Of a DNA stretch of 64,000 bases, positions 52,201 to 58,632 are shown in pieces. How positions within the stretch are numbered: the stretch's first letter is position 1; each line of letters begins with the position of its first letter. The DNA lies in assembly GCA_903929795.1 (NCBI GenBank), contig CAIYWC010000161.1:16070-80069 (forward strand), given 5' to 3'. The notes under the pieces are model-generated. The model was given only the letters and a program-made list of their open reading frames with translations, did no database searches and was not told the DNA's origin. Both the position numbers and the translations under genes were made by a program. This stretch comes from an uncultured Myxococcales bacterium. Lineage in GTDB: Bacteria; Myxococcota_A; UBA9042.

Positions 52201-52486
52201 CGCGCTGGACACCGCGATCTCGGTCGAGCTGCGCAGCGAAGGCCTTGCCCGCGAAGTCGTCTCCAAGATTCAAAACGCCCGCAAGGACGCGGGCTTGGCG
52301 GTCGAGGACCGCATCGCGCTGGGCATCTGGGCGGGCGAGACGCTGCGTGCGGCGATCGACGCGCACCGCAGCTACGTGACCGCCGAGACCCTCGCGACTT
52401 CGCTTGACTACCTCGACGCACCGGGCGACCTCGCGGTGTCGGACGTCGTCGGCGAGGAGCTTGCGGTCATTGTTCGGCGAAACTGA
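49280..52486 (+). CDS. ileS: Isoleucyl-tRNA synthetase, type 2 (eukaryote-like)
   Basis: Charges tRNA-Ile. The 1068-residue class I synthetase has the HIGH-type motif as PHYGHLL (about residues 56-60), the KMSKR loop at 612-616, an editing domain between them and a C-terminal tRNA-binding part. The HYGH variant, the YDGPPFATGTPHYGHLLAG start and the length (about 1070) are features of IleRS2, which is generally less mupirocin-sensitive than IleRS1. The ATG at 49280 follows CGGAGA at 9 bases; a longer open frame upstream overlaps the aminotransferase and is rejected. A TACACT hexamer lies 34 bases before the ATG. Confidence 0.96.
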   Translation: MFTKPEFKFAKPESSPDFPALEREVLQFWREHETFKKQVSQGDKGDFVFYDGPPFATGTPHYGHLLAGTIKDIVPRYQAMRGYRVERRFGWDTHGLPVEMEIEKDLGLNSPSDVRAYGVGRYNEACRSIVLRYVDLWRSTVERMGRWVDFDNDYKTMNPEFMESVWWVFCELWQKKLIYRGHKVMPYSWRLGTPLSNFEAGMDYRKVQDPAVTVRFQLADQSDTFLLAWTTTPWTLPSNMGLCVGADIDYVVATRPESPEKLILAQALAEKVLGAHTVLEVKKGSELVGLRYTPLFDCFAEAAADGAFRVVSDAYVSVEDGTGIVHQAPAFGEDDYRVAQAWGLPLRDAVDAEGKFTGDVAGIAEVQIVGLFVKDADKLLIADLKARGLLFKHETLDHEYPFCWRSGTPLIYKAMPTWFVRVESVAPGSDARPLRERMAELNQQTRWVPDYVGQKRFANWVSDARDWAISRNRFWGTPLPIWQCEACGAFECIGSIAQLQTKSGVDVHDLHKHHVDALSWPCETCGGAMARIPEVLDCWFESGAMPYAQNHYPFENKEKFESNFPAEFIAEGLDQTRGWFYTLLVLSTALRDKPAFKNVIVNGLILAEDGQKMSKRLKNYPDPNEILETYGADALRAYLVTSPAVRAEPMRFAETGVREVVRSVVLPLWNAYSFFATYAVADGWQAPALGAKSDPLDRAALDRWILSVLQTHIGKINDEMEGYRLYNVIPELLAMLDELTNWYIRRSRRRFWKSDNDQDKQHAFETLWEVLTVFAAVIAPVMPFLAERLYQALEVTQPHAVQVPRESVHLESYPRPELGSIDFRLEAQMAIARRVVPLARNLREQHKIRVRQPLPLLTILQPADLPAWTDAERDTIDAIIRDELNVKAVAWTVDHAALVTFTAKPNFKVLGQRLGARMKEVAAAASALSPAQIAALRDGGTLTLAGETLSASDFAFASQPRPGAIVATEGNLTVALDTAISVELRSEGLAREVVSKIQNARKDAGLAVEDRIALGIWAGETLRAAIDAHRSYVTAETLATSLDYLDAPGDLAVSDVVGEELAVIVRRN

Positions 52487-52496
52487 AAAGGTTTGC

Positions 52497-53513
52497 TCAG
52501 GTTTTGAACAGGTTCTCGGCCCACGCCGCTAGATTGTTCAAACTTCCGGGCGCGATCGCGGCGCTATCAGCCGCTGGGGCGCCCGCACCGCCGATGACGA
52601 TCTCGATTCGGTGCCCGAGCGCCACCCGCAGTTCATGCAGTTGCCGTCGCACGGTCGGCGGCTCCATCGCACGCGACACGCTGATGACCACGGCCGCCGC
52701 CGTCGTCATTTGGGCCGCCAGCGCCGTGTCCTGAGGCGGCATATTTTCTCCCAGAAAGACCACGCGCAAGCCAGCCAGCGCGAGCGTGGCGGCCGCCATC
52801 TGCAGGCCCAACTGGTGGTGCTCACCCGGCATCGTCGCGCACACGACGGTTGGGCCATTGTTCTCGGCGGCAATGGGCCACCAAATTCCGGCGAGAAACT
52901 CGCGGAATCGTTCCGAGGCAAAGTGCTCGTTCGCGACGGTCAGACGGCCATCCGCCCAGGCTTCGCCGACAGCGTCCAAAAACGGGCCGGCGCGCTCGTT
53001 CAAGAAACCCATCGTGCCCAAAAGCCCGTGATCGCGCCGGAAGATCTGGTCCAGCGAATCACCGTCCAGTCTGGTGACGAAAAAGAGCCAGCGTTCCAGC
53101 CAGGATTGGCCTGGCCGCGGCGGTACCACTTCGCGGCGGGCGCGCGGATGCGGCGCCTCAGAAAACTCCGCTTCCAGCGTGACCATTTCCACGGCGCGCG
53201 ACACCTGCAGCCCGTTTGCCATCGCGCCTTTCACAGCGAGCAGCCGGTCGATGGTCTCGGGGCCGTAAAGGCGCTGGCCGCCGTTCGTGCGCTGTGGCGC
53301 CGGAAAGCCGTAGCGGCGCTCCCACGTGCGCAACGTGTCGATCGGGATCCCACTGGCTTCCGAGACTGCCCCAATCCCCAAGAGTTTCACTTTGCCACTC
53401 CCACCAGCCGCCGCCCGCCGCCGCGTGACAGCCGACGGACTATCGGCTGCGGATGGCACGGGGAGTTGAACAGGTTTTCGGAGAGTTTGCAAAGGCCGTG
53501 TCGCCGTCGTCAT
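52497..53513 (-). CDS. carH: CarH/LitR-type B12-binding MerR-family photoreceptor repressor
   Basis: A 338-residue regulator. After a 40-residue extension, residues 43-110 form a MerR helix-turn-helix (GIGAVSEASGIPIDTLRTWE, RRYGF). A cobalamin module follows: a four-helix part with W-x9-EH (W ADGRLTVAN EH, about residue 186-197), the signature that shields the adenosyl group in CarH, and a Rossmann-type part with E-x-H-x-x-G (GEHHQLG, lower-ligand His), SVS, and IVIGGAG. In CarH, adenosylcobalamin-bound tetramers repress in the dark and light breaks them; the motifs suggest the same here. The ATG overlaps the sigma-factor stop (ATGA), so the two are coupled. Confidence 0.9.
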   Translation of the reverse strand: MTTATRPLQTLRKPVQLPVPSAADSPSAVTRRRAAAGGSGKVKLLGIGAVSEASGIPIDTLRTWERRYGFPAPQRTNGGQRLYGPETIDRLLAVKGAMANGLQVSRAVEMVTLEAEFSEAPHPRARREVVPPRPGQSWLERWLFFVTRLDGDSLDQIFRRDHGLLGTMGFLNERAGPFLDAVGEAWADGRLTVANEHFASERFREFLAGIWWPIAAENNGPTVVCATMPGEHHQLGLQMAAATLALAGLRVVFLGENMPPQDTALAAQMTTAAAVVISVSRAMEPPTVRRQLHELRVALGHRIEIVIGGAGAPAADSAAIAPGSLNNLAAWAENLFKT

Positions 53514-54061
53514 GCCGGCAAGCCCCAGCCGGCGCAGTCGCGCAGTCCTTGGCGCGTCCGGTGCAAGCGGGCCTTGACGGCCAGTGCGGAAAGCCCGGTC
53601 GACGCCGCCATTTCGTCTGTCGATGCGCCATCGACCGTCGCCTGCATCAGGATCGCCCGGTTGACGGGATCAAGCTGTTCAACGGCGTCGGAAACCCGGG
53701 TCACGGCGTCGCGCTGGTCCAGCACGTCGTCCATGCGCGGCGCCAGGTCGTCGCCCATCGCCAGCTCCAGCGCCTCATCCGTCAACAGCATGGGCACGCG
53801 TTTGCGCTTGCGCAGCAGCATCTTGGCGCTGTTTTGGGTCACGCGGAAAAGCCAGCTGGAAAACAGTGAATCGCCGCGAAACGTGTCGGCCTTGCGGACG
53901 ACTGTCCACACGACGTCTTGCAGGACGTCTTCCGCGTCCCACTCATTGCGCACCAGGCGCATCGCCACGGCGAGAATACGCGGACGAAATTGTTGGTAAA
54001 AGTGGCGAACCGCCTCGGGGTCGCCGGTCGCCAGTCCGGTCATGATCGCTTGCTCTGTCAT
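53510..54061 (-). CDS. ECF-type RNA polymerase sigma factor
   Basis: A 183-residue group 4 sigma factor. Region 2 spans about residues 22-90 (ILAVAMRLVRNEWDAEDVLQ, then FSSWLFRVTQN) and region 4 about 130-178 (LDPVNRAILMQATVDGAS, then TGLSALAVKARLHR). GGAGG sits 5 bases before the ATG. There is no adjacent anti-sigma factor; the partner downstream is the CarH-like repressor, which overlaps by four bases. This recalls the LitS-LitR pair of Streptomyces, where a B12-bound repressor controls an ECF sigma factor. The leader carries four repeated motifs (54083-54154). Confidence 0.92.
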   Translation of the reverse strand: MTEQAIMTGLATGDPEAVRHFYQQFRPRILAVAMRLVRNEWDAEDVLQDVVWTVVRKADTFRGDSLFSSWLFRVTQNSAKMLLRKRKRVPMLLTDEALELAMGDDLAPRMDDVLDQRDAVTRVSDAVEQLDPVNRAILMQATVDGASTDEMAASTGLSALAVKARLHRTRQGLRDCAGWGLPA

Positions 54062-54082
54062 CCTGTCCTCCGTTGGTCACGG

Positions 54083-54154
54083 TGAACAGCTTAGCGACTT
54101 GATGAACAGGTTGCAAGCGGAAAATGAACAGGTCGCAAAATTAATGAACAGGTT
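54083..54154 (-). promoter_or_regulatory. Predicted CarH-type operator: four direct repeats in the sigma-factor leader
   Basis: On the plus strand: TGAACAGCTT (54083), TGAACAGGTT (54103), TGAACAGGTC (54125) and TGAACAGGTT (54145), i.e. starts 20, 22 and 20 bases apart, about two helical turns each. Read toward the gene this is AACCTGTTCA, with a T-rich stretch (TTAATTTTGC) between the two farthest copies that could be a promoter -10 region. The array ends 21 bases before the sigma ATG. Further exact TGAACAGGTT copies lie at 53467 (inside carH near its start) and 52505 (carH end). Confidence 0.7.
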
Positions 54155-54157
54155 TGG

Positions 54158-54757
54158 CTAGCGCTCCAGCGAAAGCGGCGAGACGCCCATCTGCAACACG
54201 ACCTCCTGGACGCGAAACAACACAAGGCAGGCGCCTTCATTGACGACGGATTCCACCACGCCCAGCCCGTGCGCCTTGTGCAGTACCACATCGCCCGGCT
54301 TGTAAGTTCGCGTCACCAAATAAGGTTTTCCGTCGCGCGAGCTCAGCTTGGCAGTCAGCGCGTGCCAGCGCGCCAAGCGCTCATCGACTGGAGCCGCGAT
54401 CCCGACGACGACTGCCGGCGCAGCGTCCGCCTCGGGGGGCAGGCCCATGGGCTTGCCCGTCAGCTTGGACAGTTCCCGCAGCGGGCCGGCCAGATCGCCG
54501 CCGCGCGCCGGGCGCTTGGAGATCACCTCGGGCGGGCTCGAGAGCCGCGGACGATCCCGCTGCAATTTCCCGAGCTTTTTCATCTGCTTGGCGCGGACTT
54601 CCTCCGCGGAGACTTCCGGTTTCCACGTCACCGTGTTCCGGCAGGTCCGGCACGTGGCCGTGAAGATCGTTCGGCCATCCGTGGCGGCGACCGATTGATA
54701 CGTGTTCAGACGACAGCGCTGGCAATAGCCCTCTGTCTCGTCTCCGACCTTGTACAT
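54158..54757 (-). CDS. Zinc-ribbon protein with C-terminal CarD/RID-like domain
   Basis: A 199-residue protein. The N-terminus has two CxxC pairs (GYCQRCRLN and ATCRTCRNT, 28 residues apart), a zinc ribbon; the middle is basic and Pro-rich; the C-terminal 50 residues (YKPGDVVLHKAHGLGVVESV, then ACLVLFRV) resemble the RNA-polymerase-interacting domain of CarD/CdnL. The ATG at 54757 follows AAGG at 7 bases; a TTG two codons upstream is an alternative. It is upstream of and co-directional with the ECF-CarH pair, separated by the operator region. A role in transcription is likely; an RNA polymerase link is inference. Confidence 0.75.
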   Translation of the reverse strand: MYKVGDETEGYCQRCRLNTYQSVAATDGRTIFTATCRTCRNTVTWKPEVSAEEVRAKQMKKLGKLQRDRPRLSSPPEVISKRPARGGDLAGPLRELSKLTGKPMGLPPEADAAPAVVVGIAAPVDERLARWHALTAKLSSRDGKPYLVTRTYKPGDVVLHKAHGLGVVESVVNEGACLVLFRVQEVVLQMGVSPLSLER

Positions 54758-54960
54758 GCTCAAGCCTTGGCTCCTGCGCGGTGCCCTGCGGGACTATCCC
54801 GGCAGCACAGCGGCGATTTTGTTTTCCTGCCATCGCCCGTGGAAAGCCTGAGCGAATTCAGGCTGCAACACTTGCCCTCTGACTGGCAACCGCAGTTTGG
54901 GCGGCGGTTGCGGGCTCTGCCGGCGGTCGACTGGACGTGGCCGCCGGACCTCACTTGCGC

Positions 54961-54966
54961 TAGACT
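54961..54966 (+). promoter_or_regulatory. Predicted -10 element of dnaB at leaderless distance
   Basis: TAGACT ends exactly 6 bases before the dnaB ATG (54973), so the predicted transcript would start at the A of ATG. No ribosome-binding site or clear -35 element is seen. The 209-base divergent gap otherwise holds nothing I recognise. Confidence 0.4.
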
Positions 54967-54972
54967 CGCGCT

Positions 54973-56658
54973 ATGGCAGGCACTCCGCAAGACCCCTTTG
55001 CAAACGAACACCCGACCGCGGACGCGGCTGGCGCGGTCGACCTGTCGGCGGTGAGACGGCAACCCGCGGATTCAATGGACGATTCTGGAGTACCTGAGCA
55101 TCCGGGATTTGACCTGCCGGACGCAGACATCGGCGGCGACGTCGATCGCGGATTTGCTGCGAATTCCTATGAAGAAACGGTCAGCTTGCGCGGCGATCCG
55201 ACCGTTTCCCTTTGGCGCGGGCGCAGTTCCGCAGGCCGTGGCCCGGCGATCGCGTCCGGCGATCCCGCACGGGCTGCTGGTCAGCCCGCGGTCGCTGCTG
55301 CTGATCTGCTGACCGAACGCGCGCTGCTGGCGAGCTGCCTCGTGGATCCGGAAGCGCTGCCGCTCGCTCAGGCGGAGGTCAAGCCGGAGGACTTTTACGA
55401 TCAGCGCCACGTGTGGATTTTTGACGCCATGGTCACGCTGGTTGGACGCGGGCAGCCGATCGACGCGGTGTCGGTGTACACCGATTTGGGGCGGCAAAAG
55501 CACGCTGAACAGGTTGGCCTGGCGTACCTGCTGGAGCTGACCGACGCCGTGGGCGCGACGCTCGCGACGGAACACCATGCGCGGCGGGTTGCCCGGCTGT
55601 CGGCCGTGCGGCGGATCCTGCGCGCAAGCCAGCAGATTCAGGCCGACTTTCAGATGGGCGACGACCCCGACGAGTTCATTCAGCGCGCCGAGTCCGGCGT
55701 GGCGGAAGCGCTCAAGCACGCGGTGCGTTCGTCCGCGCTGGGCCTGGACGAGATCGTGCCCGGCGTGTTTCAGCAAATCATGGACGCCAAGAAGCGCGGC
55801 CGCGAAATCCTGGGTATTTCGACCGGTTTTCGCGATCTTGACCAGCTGACCCAGGGCATGCACCCGACCAACCTCATCGTGCTGGCGGCGCGGCCCGCGA
55901 TGGGCAAGACGGCGCTGGCGCTCAATGTCGCGATGGATGTGGCGCTGCGGCCGCGGCGGGAGCCCGATGCGCGCGGGCACGAACAGCACGGTGTCCTCGT
56001 ATTTTCGATGGAGATGGGCCGCGAGGAGCTTGTGCAGCGCCTGCTGTCGGCGCGGGCGCGCATCGACCTGACTTCACTGCGCAAAGGCGCGCTGGTGCCG
56101 GACGACGAGGTGTCCCTGCGCGACGCCGCCGACGACCTGTCCAAGGCGCGGTTTCTGATTGATGACACGCCGGGGCTCTCGGCGCACGACATCCGCGCGC
56201 GCTCCAAGCTGGCGCAAATGCAGGGCCCGCTGGACCTGATCGTGGTGGACTACCTGCAGCTGGCCAAGGGCACCAATCCGCGGCAGAGTCGCGAGCAGGA
56301 AATCAGTGAAATTTCAAGGTCTTTGAAGGGGCTGGCCAAGGAGCTGCACTGCACGGTCCTGGCGCTGTCGCAGCTCAACCGCGGCGTGGAGCAGCGCACG
56401 GATAAGCGCCCGATGATGTCGGATTTGCGCGAGTCGGGCGCCATCGAGCAGGACGCGGACCTGATCGCCTTTATTTACCGGGACTTTGTCTACAGCAAGG
56501 ACACGACGGTGGAGCACATGGCGGAGCTGATTATCGCCAAACAGCGCGCTGGCTCGATTGGCACCTGCATGCTGCATTTTGAAGGCCGGTTCACGCGTTT
56601 TTCGACGATGGACAAGACGCTGGGCGACGAATACCTGGGCACGCGACGCCGGGATTAG
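54973..56658 (+). CDS. dnaB: Replicative DNA helicase
   Basis: Hexameric replication-fork helicase. The 561-residue product has the N-terminal primase-interacting domain at about 110-215 (AADLLTERALLASCLVDPEA) and the RecA-like motor with Walker A LAARPAMGKTALALN, Walker B LIVVDYLQLA, and motif 4 LRESGAIEQDADLIAFIYRD. The first 105 residues are an Asp/Ala/Pro-rich extension not usual in DnaB. The ATG is that of the extension; the conserved domain begins much later. It is a stand-alone plus-strand gene, diverging from the zinc-ribbon gene. Confidence 0.95.
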   Translation: MAGTPQDPFANEHPTADAAGAVDLSAVRRQPADSMDDSGVPEHPGFDLPDADIGGDVDRGFAANSYEETVSLRGDPTVSLWRGRSSAGRGPAIASGDPARAAGQPAVAAADLLTERALLASCLVDPEALPLAQAEVKPEDFYDQRHVWIFDAMVTLVGRGQPIDAVSVYTDLGRQKHAEQVGLAYLLELTDAVGATLATEHHARRVARLSAVRRILRASQQIQADFQMGDDPDEFIQRAESGVAEALKHAVRSSALGLDEIVPGVFQQIMDAKKRGREILGISTGFRDLDQLTQGMHPTNLIVLAARPAMGKTALALNVAMDVALRPRREPDARGHEQHGVLVFSMEMGREELVQRLLSARARIDLTSLRKGALVPDDEVSLRDAADDLSKARFLIDDTPGLSAHDIRARSKLAQMQGPLDLIVVDYLQLAKGTNPRQSREQEISEISRSLKGLAKELHCTVLALSQLNRGVEQRTDKRPMMSDLRESGAIEQDADLIAFIYRDFVYSKDTTVEHMAELIIAKQRAGSIGTCMLHFEGRFTRFSTMDKTLGDEYLGTRRRD

Positions 56659-56711
56659 CGCCCGCGCGTCGACCGCGATCGCGGATTGGCGCTGCGTTCA
56701 GGCGGCGGTGT

Positions 56712-57773
56712 TCAATCCGCCCGCGGCGGCAGCCACGCCCGCAGCTGCGGCAGCAGCAGGTCCGCCACCGCCCGGTGACCGTCCGCCGTCAGGTGGCCAT
56801 CGCCGCCCACCCACGGCCGCGCCGTCTCCGGCAGCAAGGCGGGAGTGAGGTCCAAACAGTTGATTTTATTGACTGTGATGATCGCGAGAATGCGCGCGTT
56901 GTCATCCTCAGCCCGCGATTCCCGCTCGCCGCGCACGCCCGCCAAATGCTGCGGCGACGGGTAAACGACGACGGCGAACTGCGCGCCGCGCGTCTCGACT
57001 TCCTGCTTGAGCCGCAGCAGCACCTCCGCCGTGTGATCCGCGCGGGGCGTGTCCCACGGCATCCGCGGCAGGTGCGTGAGGTGCCAAAACCCGATGCGGG
57101 CGAGGCCGAACGCGCGCGAATGCGCGTCCAGCCAGCGCACGACGGGCGACTCATTCACCTGCAAGACCCAGCGCTGGTAGGCCGGCGGCTGGACGTTGGT
57201 CTGCCGCTCCAGGCCATTGGGCGTCGGCCGCCACCAGCGCTGCTGCTCGTTATCTGCAAAATCATTGCGTTCTGTAAACTCCAGCACCACGAGGTCCGGC
57301 TGAAACCTGGCGCCCACGTCGAGAAACCAACTCAGCTCCTGTTGCGTGCCCTCCAGGTATGGCGAGCCGGCATTGACGACCTCGACCTGGTCCTTGAACA
57401 GGTCCAGGTCCAGCAGGTTGGGAAACGTCGCACCGTCGGCCACTTGCGGCGCAAACGTCACGCTGTCGCCCAGCACGAGCACGCGGCGCCATCCGGGCTT
57501 TTTCGCGGCGATCGGCGCGTTGCGCAGGCCGTCCGCATTGGTGGTGAATTCAAAACGGTCGTTGAGAAATTCAAGTGATTCCATGATGTTGGGCTTGGTC
57601 ACGCAGCCGATACGCGGATCCCAGACGCACAAGAGCGGCATGTGCGCGCGCAGGCCCGCGACGTGCATGCCCACGTCAGCGCCCACGAGCAGCACCGGAA
57701 GCCCGATGACGAGACGGCGCAGCCACACGAGCCAGCGGCGCGGTCGGACAGGCGAAGGAGCAGGGTGTGGCAT
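56712..57773 (-). CDS. Membrane-anchored SGNH/GDSL-fold hydrolase-like protein
   Basis: A 353-residue protein with an N-terminal anchor (LVIGLPVLLVGADVGMHVAG), then FTTNADGLRNA, block I VLVLGDSVTFAP (Ser), block III FTERNDF and block V DGHLTADGHR (Asp, His). This matches membrane-bound SGNH proteins in envelope polysaccharide loci. The ATG at 57773 follows AAAGGT at 8 bases and leaves a 19-base gap after the enoyl-CoA hydratase gene. Last gene of the minus-strand run. Confidence 0.78.
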   Translation of the reverse strand: MPHPAPSPVRPRRWLVWLRRLVIGLPVLLVGADVGMHVAGLRAHMPLLCVWDPRIGCVTKPNIMESLEFLNDRFEFTTNADGLRNAPIAAKKPGWRRVLVLGDSVTFAPQVADGATFPNLLDLDLFKDQVEVVNAGSPYLEGTQQELSWFLDVGARFQPDLVVLEFTERNDFADNEQQRWWRPTPNGLERQTNVQPPAYQRWVLQVNESPVVRWLDAHSRAFGLARIGFWHLTHLPRMPWDTPRADHTAEVLLRLKQEVETRGAQFAVVVYPSPQHLAGVRGERESRAEDDNARILAIITVNKINCLDLTPALLPETARPWVGGDGHLTADGHRAVADLLLPQLRAWLPPRAD

Positions 57774-57792
57774 CGGCGTGACCTTTTGCGTG

Positions 57793-58563
57793 CTACGCGT
57801 TCCTCGTCGTGCCATGACGGCCCGCGCCCGCGGTAAACCGCTGCGCACCCGCCTGCGATTCGCCGCTGTGAATCACGGCCAGCCCGCCGGCGAATTCCTG
57901 CTGCAGCGCCTCGTCCATCGGCCGGTCCAGGCCCGCGTACGCGGACAGGCGATCCGCGCGCATGCACGCCTGCGGCAGCGCCGCCAGCTCGTGCGCCCAG
58001 GCCTCCGCGACGGCGCGCGCCGTCCCCGCCGCTACCACCCGGTTCGCCAGGCCCATCGTCAGCGCCTCCGCGGCGTTCACCGCGCGGCCCGTCAGGATCA
58101 GCTCCAGCGCGCGGCCCAGCCCGATTAGCTGCGGAAGGCGCACCGTCCCGCCGTCGATCAGCGGCACGCCAAAGCGCCGGCAGAACACGCCCAGCGTTGC
58201 ATCTGCGTCCACCACGCGCAGATCGCACCAGACCGCCAGCTCCAAGCCGCCCGCAACGGCGAAACCGTTGATCGCCGCGATCACCGGCTTGGACAGCGCC
58301 ATCCGCGTGGGCCCCATGGGCCCGTCGCCGTCCGCGGCGAGCCGATTGCCGCGGCCGTCGGCAAACGCCTTGAGGTCGGCGCCAGCGCAGAAATGCCCGC
58401 CTTCGCCGCACAGGACCGCGACCGCTGCATCGGGATCCGCATCAAAGGCGCGAAATGCAGCGGCAAGGGCCTCCGCGGTTGGCCGGTCCACCGCATTGCG
58501 CACCTCCGGTCGCGCCAAAATGACCGTCGTCACCGCGCCGGTTCGTTCCACGCGTACGGACAT
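57793..58563 (-). CDS. Enoyl-CoA hydratase/isomerase family (crotonase) protein
   Basis: A 256-residue crotonase-fold protein acting on CoA thioesters. The oxyanion-hole motifs are LCGEGGHFCAGADLKAF and AINGFAVAGGLELAVWCD. In the second catalytic region it reads FGVPLIDGGTVRLPQLIG; the usual Glu is not obvious there, so it may not be a standard hydratase. The ATG at 58563 follows AGGAGGAG at 3 bases. It lies in an operon between PFK-2/FBPase-2 and an SGNH protein; no other fatty-acid gene is nearby. Confidence 0.85.
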   Translation of the reverse strand: MSVRVERTGAVTTVILARPEVRNAVDRPTAEALAAAFRAFDADPDAAVAVLCGEGGHFCAGADLKAFADGRGNRLAADGDGPMGPTRMALSKPVIAAINGFAVAGGLELAVWCDLRVVDADATLGVFCRRFGVPLIDGGTVRLPQLIGLGRALELILTGRAVNAAEALTMGLANRVVAAGTARAVAEAWAHELAALPQACMRADRLSAYAGLDRPMDEALQQEFAGGLAVIHSGESQAGAQRFTAGAGRHGTTRNA

Positions 58564-58632
58564 GGGCTCCTCCTGCATCGAATGGCACCTTTGTTTCGCC
58601 AAGGCTTGGGCGTGGACTTCCAGTGCCGCACC

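Noticed and set aside
54764..54972. Replication origin beside dnaB
   Set aside because: No DnaA boxes or AT-rich unwinding stretch seen; dnaB alone does not mark oriC.
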